Shown: positions 52,048-61,000 of the stretch, piece after piece | Layout of the letters: each line of letters starts with the position of its first letter | Position numbering within the stretch: position 1 is the first letter of the stretch | NCBI RefSeq assembly: GCF_000981035.1 | Contig: NZ_LAYJ01000112.1 | Span: forward strand, 337,928-401,927 | Direction: 5' to 3' | Length of the DNA stretch: 64,000 nt | DNA from: Christensenella hongkongensis | GTDB taxonomy: Bacteria > Bacillota > Clostridia > Christensenellales > Christensenellaceae | Position numbers and translations under genes: made by a program | Notes under the pieces: model-generated | Database searches by the model: none | Seen by the model: the letters and a program-made list of their open reading frames with translations, nothing else | Told to the model about the DNA's origin: nothing

Positions 52048-53657
52048 AAAGCAATTATGCTGATTTTGTTTTGAAAAATGCACCGCGTGTTATTACACAA
52101 ATCGATAGGGATCCGAATTCAAAAACCTATGGGAGTTGTGACCGTAATTTTTGGCATCTGAAAACAAGAGATTTTTCTTCTGCAATTTTGCAGCAAAGTG
52201 GCCTGGTATTGGCGTTGTTATATTCAAATGATTTTGAGGGAAACGTTTATTATAAAAATGAGAATATTAAAGAATGGGCAGTTGCAACCGTTTATTATTG
52301 GGCAAAAGTCCAACTGAAAGATGGATCCTTTAATGAATACTATCCTCATGAACATGGTTTTCCGCCTACAGCTTTTTCCTTATTTAGTGCTTGCGAAATA
52401 TACAAGAAATTAAAGCTAAAAGACGAGATGCTTGTATCGAAAATGGCTAAAACAGCGCATTATTTGGTAGAGCATATTGAAGAAAATGCGTTTAATCAGG
52501 AAATGGCGTCAATAGCGGCACTTTATTCTTTTTATACAATAGTGAAAAAAGAATGGGTAAAAGAAGGCTGCGAAAGAAAATTAAAGCGGATTTTAGCGAT
52601 GCAGAAAAAAGAAGGCTGGTTTCCCGAATATGGCGGCGCAGATATCGGATATTTAAGCGTTACCCTTGATATGCTTGCGGCCTATTACTCAATGAGTGGG
52701 GATGAAGCCGTAGTAGAGCCAATCAATCAAATCATTGGGTTTATAAAATATTTTGTTCACCCCGATGCAACTGCGGGTGGCGAATACGGGGCAAGAAATA
52801 CAACGTATTGCCTTCCTTTTGGTTTTCAGGCAGCAATCAGCTGGAAAAATCAAGACGCGGCAGCGATTAAGCAAGCGTTATATGGAGCATATGATTGGCA
52901 CCGGAATTTCTATTTTATGGATTCGGTAGACGATAGATATTTTTCGCATTATCTGCTTCATTCATTTCTACGAGCGTTAGAAATCGAGCAGGCTCAGGAA
53001 GTTGAACCTGCAGTTTTGCCTTGTTTTGAAAATCATTATAAATATTTTGAAGAAAGTGGATTAATCTCCTGTACAAACGAGAATTATCATAGCATTATTT
53101 CACTCCAAAAAGGAGGGATTATCAAAGTATGGAAAGGTAAAAAAGAAATAATGCTCGACTGCGGATATCGTGTGGATTTTGGTGGAGGATGTGTTGCTGC
53201 AATGAATTGGCTTGATCCAAGTTACAGTATACACGTTGAGAAAGCTTCTGTGAGCGTCGCAGGCTATATGAACAGGGTTACATTAAAGATGCCATCTCCT
53301 ATATTACATATGGGCCTGCGCGTCATATCTTTTTTGCTGGGAAACAAGATTATCGGTTTTTTAAAACGAAAATTGATTTTCGTGGATCAACACTGTGATA
53401 TCAGGTTTACACGAAAAATTATTTGGAAAGAAAAGCAGATACTGATTGAAGATGAATTTGAATCCGATCAGGAATATCGGTTGATACATGCTACCAATAT
53501 GTCTTTGAGGCACGTTGCTTCAGGTAAATTTTTTGGAAAAAGCGATTTGTTGGATAGAAAAAACAAGGATATTCCCCGTGCCAAAAAAGTTATTGTTAAA
53601 ACTGAATTAGATATCGCAGCGGAGAGGGCTACTTATCAGAATGAGAAATTGGTGTGA
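52044..53657 (+). CDS. Alpha/alpha-toroid-like protein of unknown function
   Basis: A 537-residue soluble protein. Residues 1-330 look like a helical toroid (repeated Trp/Tyr-rich helices; LKDGSFNEYYPHEHGFPPTA and KKEGWFPEYGGADIGYLSVT), as in glycan lyases and glycoside hydrolases. Residues 340-537 are beta-rich (heparinase II/III-like C-terminus), with IISLQKGGIIKVWKGKKEIM. No signal peptide was found, so it acts in the cytoplasm or is exported otherwise. It overlaps the GtrB-like gene by 4 nt and the next gene by 17 nt. I cannot assign a reaction. Confidence 0.65.
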   Translation: MKSNYADFVLKNAPRVITQIDRDPNSKTYGSCDRNFWHLKTRDFSSAILQQSGLVLALLYSNDFEGNVYYKNENIKEWAVATVYYWAKVQLKDGSFNEYYPHEHGFPPTAFSLFSACEIYKKLKLKDEMLVSKMAKTAHYLVEHIEENAFNQEMASIAALYSFYTIVKKEWVKEGCERKLKRILAMQKKEGWFPEYGGADIGYLSVTLDMLAAYYSMSGDEAVVEPINQIIGFIKYFVHPDATAGGEYGARNTTYCLPFGFQAAISWKNQDAAAIKQALYGAYDWHRNFYFMDSVDDRYFSHYLLHSFLRALEIEQAQEVEPAVLPCFENHYKYFEESGLISCTNENYHSIISLQKGGIIKVWKGKKEIMLDCGYRVDFGGGCVAAMNWLDPSYSIHVEKASVSVAGYMNRVTLKMPSPILHMGLRVISFLLGNKIIGFLKRKLIFVDQHCDIRFTRKIIWKEKQILIEDEFESDQEYRLIHATNMSLRHVASGKFFGKSDLLDRKNKDIPRAKKVIVKTELDIAAERATYQNEKLV

Positions 53658-55272
53658 TTTAAAAAGTGAAGTTATAAAAAAAGATTTATGTTGCCTTTGT
53701 GGGACTTGCATTGGGGTTTGCCCAACAAATACTATTTCGATAGAAAAAGAAAAGCTTCATTTTAATACAAAAAAATGTATTTCCTGTGGAAAATGTATAG
53801 CGAGCTGTCCGGGAAAAGGATTTGATTTTCCCGAATATAACAGGAAGCTCTTTGGAACGGATCATGTAGACCAGGAGTTAGGTTATTATAGAAGGATTGA
53901 AAAAGGTGCTGTTTTGGATAAGGCGCTGCTTGATAAAGTTGGATCGGGCGGAATTGCGACGGCCATTGCATTGTACTTATTGCAAAAAAGAGAAATCGAT
54001 GGTGTAATTTGTATTCGCGAAAAAGCACCGGCTGAGTATACGGCTGCGGTGCTAAGTAACCCGGATGATATTATTCAAGCTGCCGGATCAAAATATTCTT
54101 TGGTTCCAACAAACATTTTGCTTTCTGAAATAGCAAAAAAGCAAGAGAAATATCTATATATTGGCCTGCCATGTCAGGTACAAGGGCTGCTAAAAGCGAT
54201 GGAGTGTGTCGATGGATTAAAGGAACGCATTTACATGACAATATCACTTTTTTGCGGTTTTAACATGGAATATAAAGCGACAAAATATTTGATTCGTAAA
54301 TCAGGTTTTAAAAAGGTGAGCAGGTTCCAGTATCGGGGGAAAAAGGATGGCGAGACAGGGGTATTGATCTCTGATGACAACGGGAAAGAATTTTTTATAG
54401 ACAAACATGGCTATACCTTTCTTAATGTTTTTTATGCGCCGAAGAGGTGCTGGAAATGCTATGATTATTCAGGTGAATTTGCAGACGTCTCTTTAGGGGA
54501 TGCCTGGGAAGTGAAGAACGGTTCCCGAATTATTTCCCGAAATGAACGGGCAGCGCGACTAATAGATGAAATGAAAAGCAGTGGTGTGATTGAAACAAGC
54601 CCTTCTGCGAAAAATGATATTCTAAAAACGCAGGATAAAGTTGTTACCTATAAGAAAAAAGATATTGCACTGCGCGCACAGAAATTAAAAAATTTTCCAG
54701 ATTACAATACATCATTCCATGAACTTTCTATAGAGGAGCGTAAAAAGGCAAAGATTTTTCTGCTGTGCCTGAAAGTTGGGGCAACAAAAATTGCAAGGGT
54801 TTTGCTTAATTTGTTGCCGACCGGTGTTGTACAAAAAGTGAGCAAAAAGTTAAGGAAGGATACCGATGGAATAGGCCAATTTTCAGAAGTGATCCGCTAT
54901 GGAATATGGGGTGTCGTTACAGTTCTGTTCAGCTATTTGAGTTATTGGCTTCTTGTTGTTTTGGGAGTCGACTATAAAGTTGCAAATTTTATTTCGCTTG
55001 TTTTGACAAAGACAGAGGCTTATTTGACGAATAAATTCTTTGTTTTCAGGTCAAAGGCAGACAGCAAAAAAGCGCTATTGCTTGAAATATTTAATTTTAT
55101 CTGGACACGTGGACTGGTCGGGCTGGTTGATTATTTTGGATTGATCCTGTTGGTCGAGAATTTTGGGTTTAATGATATGGCAGGGAAAGTTGTGATGTTA
55201 GTTCTTACAACCATATTGAACTTTTTTCTGGGGAAATCTATTGTATTTAAAAAGGCGGGGAGAACAGCATGA
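53641..55272 (+). CDS. FrhB-type iron-sulfur protein fused to a GtrA-like flippase domain
   Basis: A 543-residue fusion in one frame. Residues about 14-60 hold two 4Fe-4S clusters (CCLCGTCIGVCP and CISCGKCIASCP). Residues about 70-370 match the F420 hydrogenase/dehydrogenase beta-subunit family (GSGGIATAIALYLL, GLPCQVQGLLKA). Residues about 410-540 are a four-helix GtrA domain (FSEVIRYGIWGVVTVLFSYL; LTKTEAYLTNKFFVF). GtrA proteins are thought to flip undecaprenyl-phosphate sugars; FrhB homologues occur in glycan loci, usually as separate proteins. The ATG lies 17 nt inside the previous gene. The role of the redox half is unknown. Confidence 0.88.
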   Translation: MRNWCDLKSEVIKKDLCCLCGTCIGVCPTNTISIEKEKLHFNTKKCISCGKCIASCPGKGFDFPEYNRKLFGTDHVDQELGYYRRIEKGAVLDKALLDKVGSGGIATAIALYLLQKREIDGVICIREKAPAEYTAAVLSNPDDIIQAAGSKYSLVPTNILLSEIAKKQEKYLYIGLPCQVQGLLKAMECVDGLKERIYMTISLFCGFNMEYKATKYLIRKSGFKKVSRFQYRGKKDGETGVLISDDNGKEFFIDKHGYTFLNVFYAPKRCWKCYDYSGEFADVSLGDAWEVKNGSRIISRNERAARLIDEMKSSGVIETSPSAKNDILKTQDKVVTYKKKDIALRAQKLKNFPDYNTSFHELSIEERKKAKIFLLCLKVGATKIARVLLNLLPTGVVQKVSKKLRKDTDGIGQFSEVIRYGIWGVVTVLFSYLSYWLLVVLGVDYKVANFISLVLTKTEAYLTNKFFVFRSKADSKKALLLEIFNFIWTRGLVGLVDYFGLILLVENFGFNDMAGKVVMLVLTTILNFFLGKSIVFKKAGRTA

Positions 55273-56600
55273 GAAAGATAGCGGTGATGGGGACCGGATA
55301 TGTTGGCTTGGTTCAAGGGGTTGTTTTAGCAGAATTTGGAATGCACGTAACCTGTATGGATGTCGATCAAGAAAAAATTGAGAATCTGAAAAAGGCCGTT
55401 ATACCAATATATGAACCAGGCTTGCAAGAAATGTTGGTCAAAAATGTTAAAGCCGGACGGCTTGATTTTTCAACGGATATGAAACGTGCTGTTCAAAACA
55501 GTGAGATTATTTTTATTGCGGTAGGAACACCCCAAAGTGATGACGGCAGTGCCGATATGCAATACGTGTATTCTGTCGCGGATGAAATAGGCGAATATTT
55601 GAATGGATATAAAGTCGTTGTCAATAAATCCACAGTTCCCGTCGGGACAGGAAAAAATGTCAGGGAACGAATTCGAAAAAAACTAAATGAGCGTGGAGCA
55701 ACATATGATTTTGATGTGATTTCAAATCCGGAATTCTTGCGGGAGGGAAAGGCTGTAAAGGATTGCACCAATCCTGATCGAATCATCATTGGAAGTGAAT
55801 CGGAACAAGCAACCGAATTGATGAAAGAAGTTTATAATGTCCTCTATATTAATCAAACACCGTTTGTATTTACGAATATAGAGACGGCAGAGATGATCAA
55901 ATATGCATCCAATGCGTTTCTTGCGGTAAAGATTTCGTTTATTAACGAAATGGCGTTGCTTGCCGAAAAGGTTGGGGCGGATATTCAAAAAATTGCGAAA
56001 GCGATGGGAATGGATGGCCGGATATCTCCAAAGTTTTTACATGCTGGACCGGGATATGGTGGTTCCTGTTTTCCGAAAGATACCCGCGCGATCCTTGATA
56101 TTGCCAAGCAGTATGATGAAGAGCTTTATGTGATTGAAGCAGCCGTCCGGGCAAACGAAAAGCAGAAGAGTAAAGTTGCTGCCAAAATTATATCGAAGTT
56201 TTCAGAATTGGCCAACGGTGAGCCGCCCGTTATTGCGATGTGGGGACTGTCTTTCAAGCCGGAGACCGACGATATGCGCGAGGCGCCCTCGCTTGATATA
56301 ATTAGGGAGCTTGTTGACGCGGGGATGAAAATCAGAGCTTATTGCCCGCAAGGGATGCCGGAAGCCAGGTGGAGATTAAAAGGGCTGGAAGAAAGCATAG
56401 TCTATTGTGGTAGTGAATATGAGGCGGTAAGAGGTGCAGATGGCTTGGTCATTATGACGGAATGGAATCAATTTCGAGGGGCTAATCTCGAGGAAGTCAA
56501 GCAGGAGATGAGGGGAAACATAATTTATGATTTGCGGAACATTTATGGCAAGCGAGCTCTCAAAGATATGGGATTTCAGTATTATGGAATTGGCAGATAA
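55269..56600 (+). CDS. UDP-glucose 6-dehydrogenase
   Basis: Oxidises UDP-glucose to UDP-glucuronate with NAD; 443 residues. It has the Rossmann start IAVMGTGYVGLVQGVVLAEF, the linker PIYEPGLQEMLV, the middle helix EMIKYASNAFLAVKISFINE and the catalytic Cys267 in GPGYGGSCFPKD. The C-terminal domain WGLSFKPETDDMREAPSLDI is also typical. A nucleotide-sugar dehydrogenase of the mannose or N-acetyl type is possible, but the motifs favour UDP-glucose. It overlaps the fusion gene in ATGA. Uronic acid is therefore another likely component of the glycan. Confidence 0.92.
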   Translation: MRKIAVMGTGYVGLVQGVVLAEFGMHVTCMDVDQEKIENLKKAVIPIYEPGLQEMLVKNVKAGRLDFSTDMKRAVQNSEIIFIAVGTPQSDDGSADMQYVYSVADEIGEYLNGYKVVVNKSTVPVGTGKNVRERIRKKLNERGATYDFDVISNPEFLREGKAVKDCTNPDRIIIGSESEQATELMKEVYNVLYINQTPFVFTNIETAEMIKYASNAFLAVKISFINEMALLAEKVGADIQKIAKAMGMDGRISPKFLHAGPGYGGSCFPKDTRAILDIAKQYDEELYVIEAAVRANEKQKSKVAAKIISKFSELANGEPPVIAMWGLSFKPETDDMREAPSLDIIRELVDAGMKIRAYCPQGMPEARWRLKGLEESIVYCGSEYEAVRGADGLVIMTEWNQFRGANLEEVKQEMRGNIIYDLRNIYGKRALKDMGFQYYGIGR

Positions 56601-56749
56601 TCTTTGGGAATTGACATATGTGAATTAAGCAGAAAGAGTACGATATAAACGATTTTAAGTAAAAATTGATGTTGGTATAAGGGGAGAAGAATTCAATGTC
56701 TAAGAGTAATCGCGCAGTTGATTTTGCCAATCGGGCTGGACAATATGAA

Positions 56750-57133
56750 TAAAGTTGATCCATACAAAAGGAAATTGTTGCGGTTGGCGGAAATATAGTG
56801 ATTGGAGTTCCTGCGCTCAGCTTTCTTTATAGCTATATGGACGAAAACATCGGACACTACCGTCGCTATGACCGCAAAGTGCTGAAAAGAATGGGTGAAG
56901 AACTAAATCTTGATTGCGTAATGGATCGCTATTTCAATTTTTGGGGCATTCCCGTTTTTTATGTAAAAGGGAGAAGCAAAAATAAACAAGGGGAAGACAG
57001 CTCTTTTACTGAAATGGTCGATGATAATTCATCAAAGCTGATCAATAAGGCTACGAGCATTTTAAGGCCAATAGAAAAATTAATCCATCCGCCCATCGGA
57101 GTTTCTGAAATTATCGTTTTCAAAAAGAGGTAA
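56750..57133 (+). pseudogene. Truncated SAM-dependent methyltransferase
   Basis: From about 56752 the frame reads KEIVAVGGNIVIGVPALSFL, then YMDENIGHYRRYDRKVLKRM and YFNFWGIPVFYVKGR, which matches the C-terminal half of class I sugar or lipid methyltransferases. The N-terminal SAM-binding half is missing; upstream there is a stop in frame and a short ORF from 56697 (18 codons) in another frame. A GTG at 56798 could start a 111-residue product, but it would lack the cofactor site. Probably a deletion remnant. Confidence 0.75.
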
Positions 57134-57140
57134 CCCAAAA

Positions 57141-57183
57141 AAATTCGTGGATGTTCCCTATTTCTTTTTATAGGGAACATCCA
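57141..57183 (-). terminator. Terminator overlapping the end of the GerMN-like gene
   Basis: TGGATGTTCCCTAT (57148-57161) and ATAGGGAACATCCA (57170-57183) form a perfect 14-bp stem, followed on the minus strand by CGAATTTTTTT. The stem includes the gene's last codons and its stop. Confidence 0.85.
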
Positions 57184-57781
57184 TGGGAAATTCAATATGA
57201 CTGGACGAATAACTTTTCCCCTCCACGCTGAAATAAACAGCGTCAACTCCTTCGATATTATTCAAATAGCCGTCGGCAATACTTTCTAACATTGTGCTCT
57301 CGCCAGAGGAGCCTAATTGAGTATGCAAAACATCCGAACGGAAATCAACATAAATACTATTCCCTTTTTGTTTTATGGACAGGGGTTGCATAGGGGAATC
57401 TGCAAGTGGTTTATCAAAAAGCTTCTGCGATACGCTATCGAGGACAAATGACAAAGGTAATTCTCCTGATGCTTCTTCTTTGATTATTTTAGTCGAATCA
57501 TCTATAACATCAAAATATTCATATACGATTTCATTATTCTCATATGTCACCAAAGGATCGTTGGGCAAGTCCTCCAAAGACTCTGTGACAGTTGGTTGTG
57601 AAGAGGGAGAAGGACTTTCCGGCGCGGCTGTATTTTCAGTTGGAGCAATCGTTGCTGATGGCGCATTGGAAGCAACGGAGGAGGTATTGTTTTTGTAAAA
57701 GGCATTGTTAGTTACAATAATAATTACTACTATGATAGCTATTGCGACCAATACTAAAATAATTTTCCATTGTTTTTTCAT
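57158..57781 (-). CDS. Membrane-anchored GerMN-like protein
   Basis: A 207-residue protein: a TM anchor (IILVLVAIAIIVVIIIV, about residues 6-24), a Ser/Thr/Pro-rich spacer (about 30-70) and an outer domain. The segment SIYVDFRSDVLHTQLGSSGE and NIEGVDAVYFSVEGK resemble GerMN domains of spore-germination and envelope proteins, with moderate confidence. ATG 57781 was chosen because GAGGTG lies nine bases upstream; the longer reading would use that GTG as a start. It is convergent with the truncated methyltransferase and divergent from the wall hydrolase. Confidence 0.7.
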   Translation of the reverse strand: MKKQWKIILVLVAIAIIVVIIIVTNNAFYKNNTSSVASNAPSATIAPTENTAAPESPSPSSQPTVTESLEDLPNDPLVTYENNEIVYEYFDVIDDSTKIIKEEASGELPLSFVLDSVSQKLFDKPLADSPMQPLSIKQKGNSIYVDFRSDVLHTQLGSSGESTMLESIADGYLNNIEGVDAVYFSVEGKSYSSSHIEFPMDVPYKKK

Positions 57782-58033
57782 GAAAAGCACCTCAAAGCCT
57801 TGTAAATTATAATCTTATTTTATCATATTAAAGCCGTTAATTATAGAGAAAGCTAAATGTTAACGAAATGTTAAGAAAATATTTAAAAATGATAACAAAA
57901 ATTTGCGTGAAACTTGAAACTGATGTGAAAATATGATAAGATTGAAGCCATTAACGTAGGCAGTGAAGGTTTAATTATATGTCATATGGCAATTTTCGTA
58001 AGGCATGAATAAATTATCTATTATGAGGTAGCT
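57782..58033. other. Divergent intergenic region
   Basis: 250 A+T-rich nt between the GerMN-like gene (minus) and the wall hydrolase (plus). A candidate plus-strand promoter is TTGAAA (57914-57919), 16 nt, TAAGAT (57936-57941). Direct repeats AATGTTAA occur near 57857 and 57867. No gene is visible. Confidence 0.4.
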
Positions 58034-61000
58034 ATGACCAGAAAATCACCAATATTCGTTTTCATTTCAATTTTTATAACTATATCGATATTTTTTACCA
58101 GTTATTGTATTTTTCCAATCTCAAAGGCAGAAGCTGCTTCGGCAGATAAAATTATTGTGATAGACCCCGGACATGGAATGTCCGATCCAGGCGCGATTGG
58201 GATTAACGGTACGCAGGAGAGCGATGTTAATGCACAGCTTGCATATAAAACTGCAAAAGAATTGAAAAGCAGGGGGTACACAGTTTATCTGACACATCGT
58301 GTAGATAAATGGGTTTCAGGTGCGACGGACATTCCGGTATTACTTAATTACGATAAAGATAAATATGATTTTTCTACGGAATTAGCTGCCGAAGCCAATA
58401 AAGTACAACCAGATTTATATATTAGTATCCATCATAATTCCTATGAAAGTTCATCGGCAAGTGGTAATGAAGTTTATTATACTACGAATCAAAACAGTCT
58501 TTTCGTAAGTCGATCCATAGATTTAGCGAATATGATTTTTAATGGAATCGGATCGTTGGGAATATATAGAAAACGGTCAGTTAAGAATTTTGCGGAAACA
58601 ACAGGAAGAGATGCTCCAATTAAATATGTAAATGCGCCGGCAGTTGTAGTAGAAACTGCTTTTTTGACGAACCCGACAGATTATGCCAATATTGTGAGCA
58701 GTAGTGTTCAATCCAAAGTTTCTGGAAAAATAGCAGATGGTGTAGATCAGTTTATTCAAAAATATCCAAATAAATTATCTTTGGATTCGACGCCTCCGAC
58801 TATGACAAGTATGTCCGCAGGAACAGCTGATCCCACGATGGCTATGGCTTTTGCAGTAGCTGCTGTAGGAGTAACTGATCCGTCCGGTGTAAAAGAGGTG
58901 GAATTTAAGGTTTGGCCAAATAATTTATCAGAATCTTCTGCAAGAATTTATAAGGGGAATATTGCTGCTTCAGGCAACTGGGAGGCCTATATTGACCTGA
59001 ATCCTTTTGGAAATGGACTAAATGCTTACTATATTGATGCTTATGGGACCGACGCTTACGGAAATAAGGGGAAAATGGGCCGCCTTATCGTGAATCGGGC
59101 ATCGGACGATGGAACAATCAGTGCTCAAAAATTAACATTTGGAGCCACTGATCCTTGTTATGCTGAAAATATGGCGATTCTCGTTGAAGGAGTGACTGCC
59201 GTAAGGGGAGTAAAAGAGGTGCAGATTGTGGCATATAACACTGCACATAAGAGCAGCACAATGCAGATATATAATGCCTGGGATAGCGGAAATGGACAAT
59301 GGTCTGCATACTTCGACCTGTCTCAACATGGGAATCAATATGGAACGTATAATTTTGATGTATATGTGAAAGATCCGGCAGGGGCAAGGACAAAAGTTCT
59401 GCCTACGAAGAGTATAACGTTTTTAAAGGATACGGTTGGGCCAACGTCAGATGGCGTATATTTTGGGACGCCAAATCCAACAGCAATGGACGGATTTGTG
59501 GTACAGGCTAGAAATGTGGCAGACGTACATGGAGTAAGTTCTGTAAACTTTAAAGTATGGCCACAATCAAAGGGCGAAAGTGCGGCTGTTACTATAACAG
59601 GGAATAATAAAGGCAATGGAACATGGGAGGCATATTTTTCTGCACAAGCGTTGTTTGGCGGAATGAAAGACACCTATTATTTTAAGGCAATCGGCACAGA
59701 TGGTTACGGCAATGTTTCCGAAATGGCGCAGAATTCTGTCCAGTTGATTGCTGACACTGTTTCACCAACCATTGGGGCATTGTCTTACGGTGCAACAGAT
59801 CCTACGGCTGCGTCAGGATTTGCGATTCAGGTATCGGGAGTTAACGATAATTTTGGCGTAGCGGATGTTACCTTTGAGATATGGAGGGAATCTGACGGAG
59901 ATTCATCGAAGAAAGTTCTGAAAGCGAGCGATAAGGGCAATGGAACATGGGATGCCTATTTTAGTACATCAGGTGTTGGCAAATACATCATTGAAGCTTA
60001 TGCAACGGATTGGGCAGGTAATAAATCGGCGAGGTTACGAAAGACTATCACAATTCAAAGCGACGTTGTGCCTCCGACTGTAGGATCATTAGGAATTGGA
60101 ACAAGCGATCCTACTGAACAACAGGCATTTGCTGTGATAGCGAATGATGTTACAGATATCAACGGAGTGAAATCTGTAGTACTTGAAGTATTCAGGGAAG
60201 CTGATGGAGAAGCTAGTAAAATTTCACTTCCAATGAATCAAAACGGGAATAGCTGGTCAGTATATTTTAACTTTGATGTATGTAATGGAGGAAAACCAGG
60301 AAAATATATTTTTAGAATTGTAGCAACAGATAATAAGGGGAACAGCGGGGTTGCCGCTCAAGGATCGCGGACTTTGAGCGGAGATGGCGAAGGCCCTGAA
60401 ATAGGAAACGTAACGTTTGGCACGACGAAACCGGAAGTACAGCGCGGATTTGCAGTACAGGTAAGCGATATTGTGGATTCTTCTGGCGTTGCATCTGTAA
60501 CGGCGGAGGTATGGGATGATACGACAGGAGTGAATGGGAAAAAGACTTACCAGATGAATGCCAAAGGCAATGGCGTGTATGATATGTATTTTAGTATGGG
60601 AGCATTCTCTTATCGTGCAGGAACATATACGTTTAACTTTACGGCGACGGACCAAAAAGGAAATAAGACGAGCAAACAGGAGACACTTGTAGTAACAGGT
60701 GTTGCAGGTGCATCGAAAACGGATGGCATTATTTTTGGGACAACGAATCCCACCCAGCGCGTCGATACGGCAATTCAGGTAAATAAGGTGACGGAAGGGT
60801 TTGGAGTACAGTCTGTCAAGCTTGCAATATGGCCGAACTCGAAAGGGCAAGGAGCTGCAAAGTGGTATAATTGCAATAATGACGGAACAGGAAACTGGAG
60901 CGCCTATTTCCATATTTCTGGCTTTGGGTACACATTGGGTGATTACACGGTTGAAGCACATGTGGTGGATAAAACTGGAGTGGATTATGTTGTCGATAAG

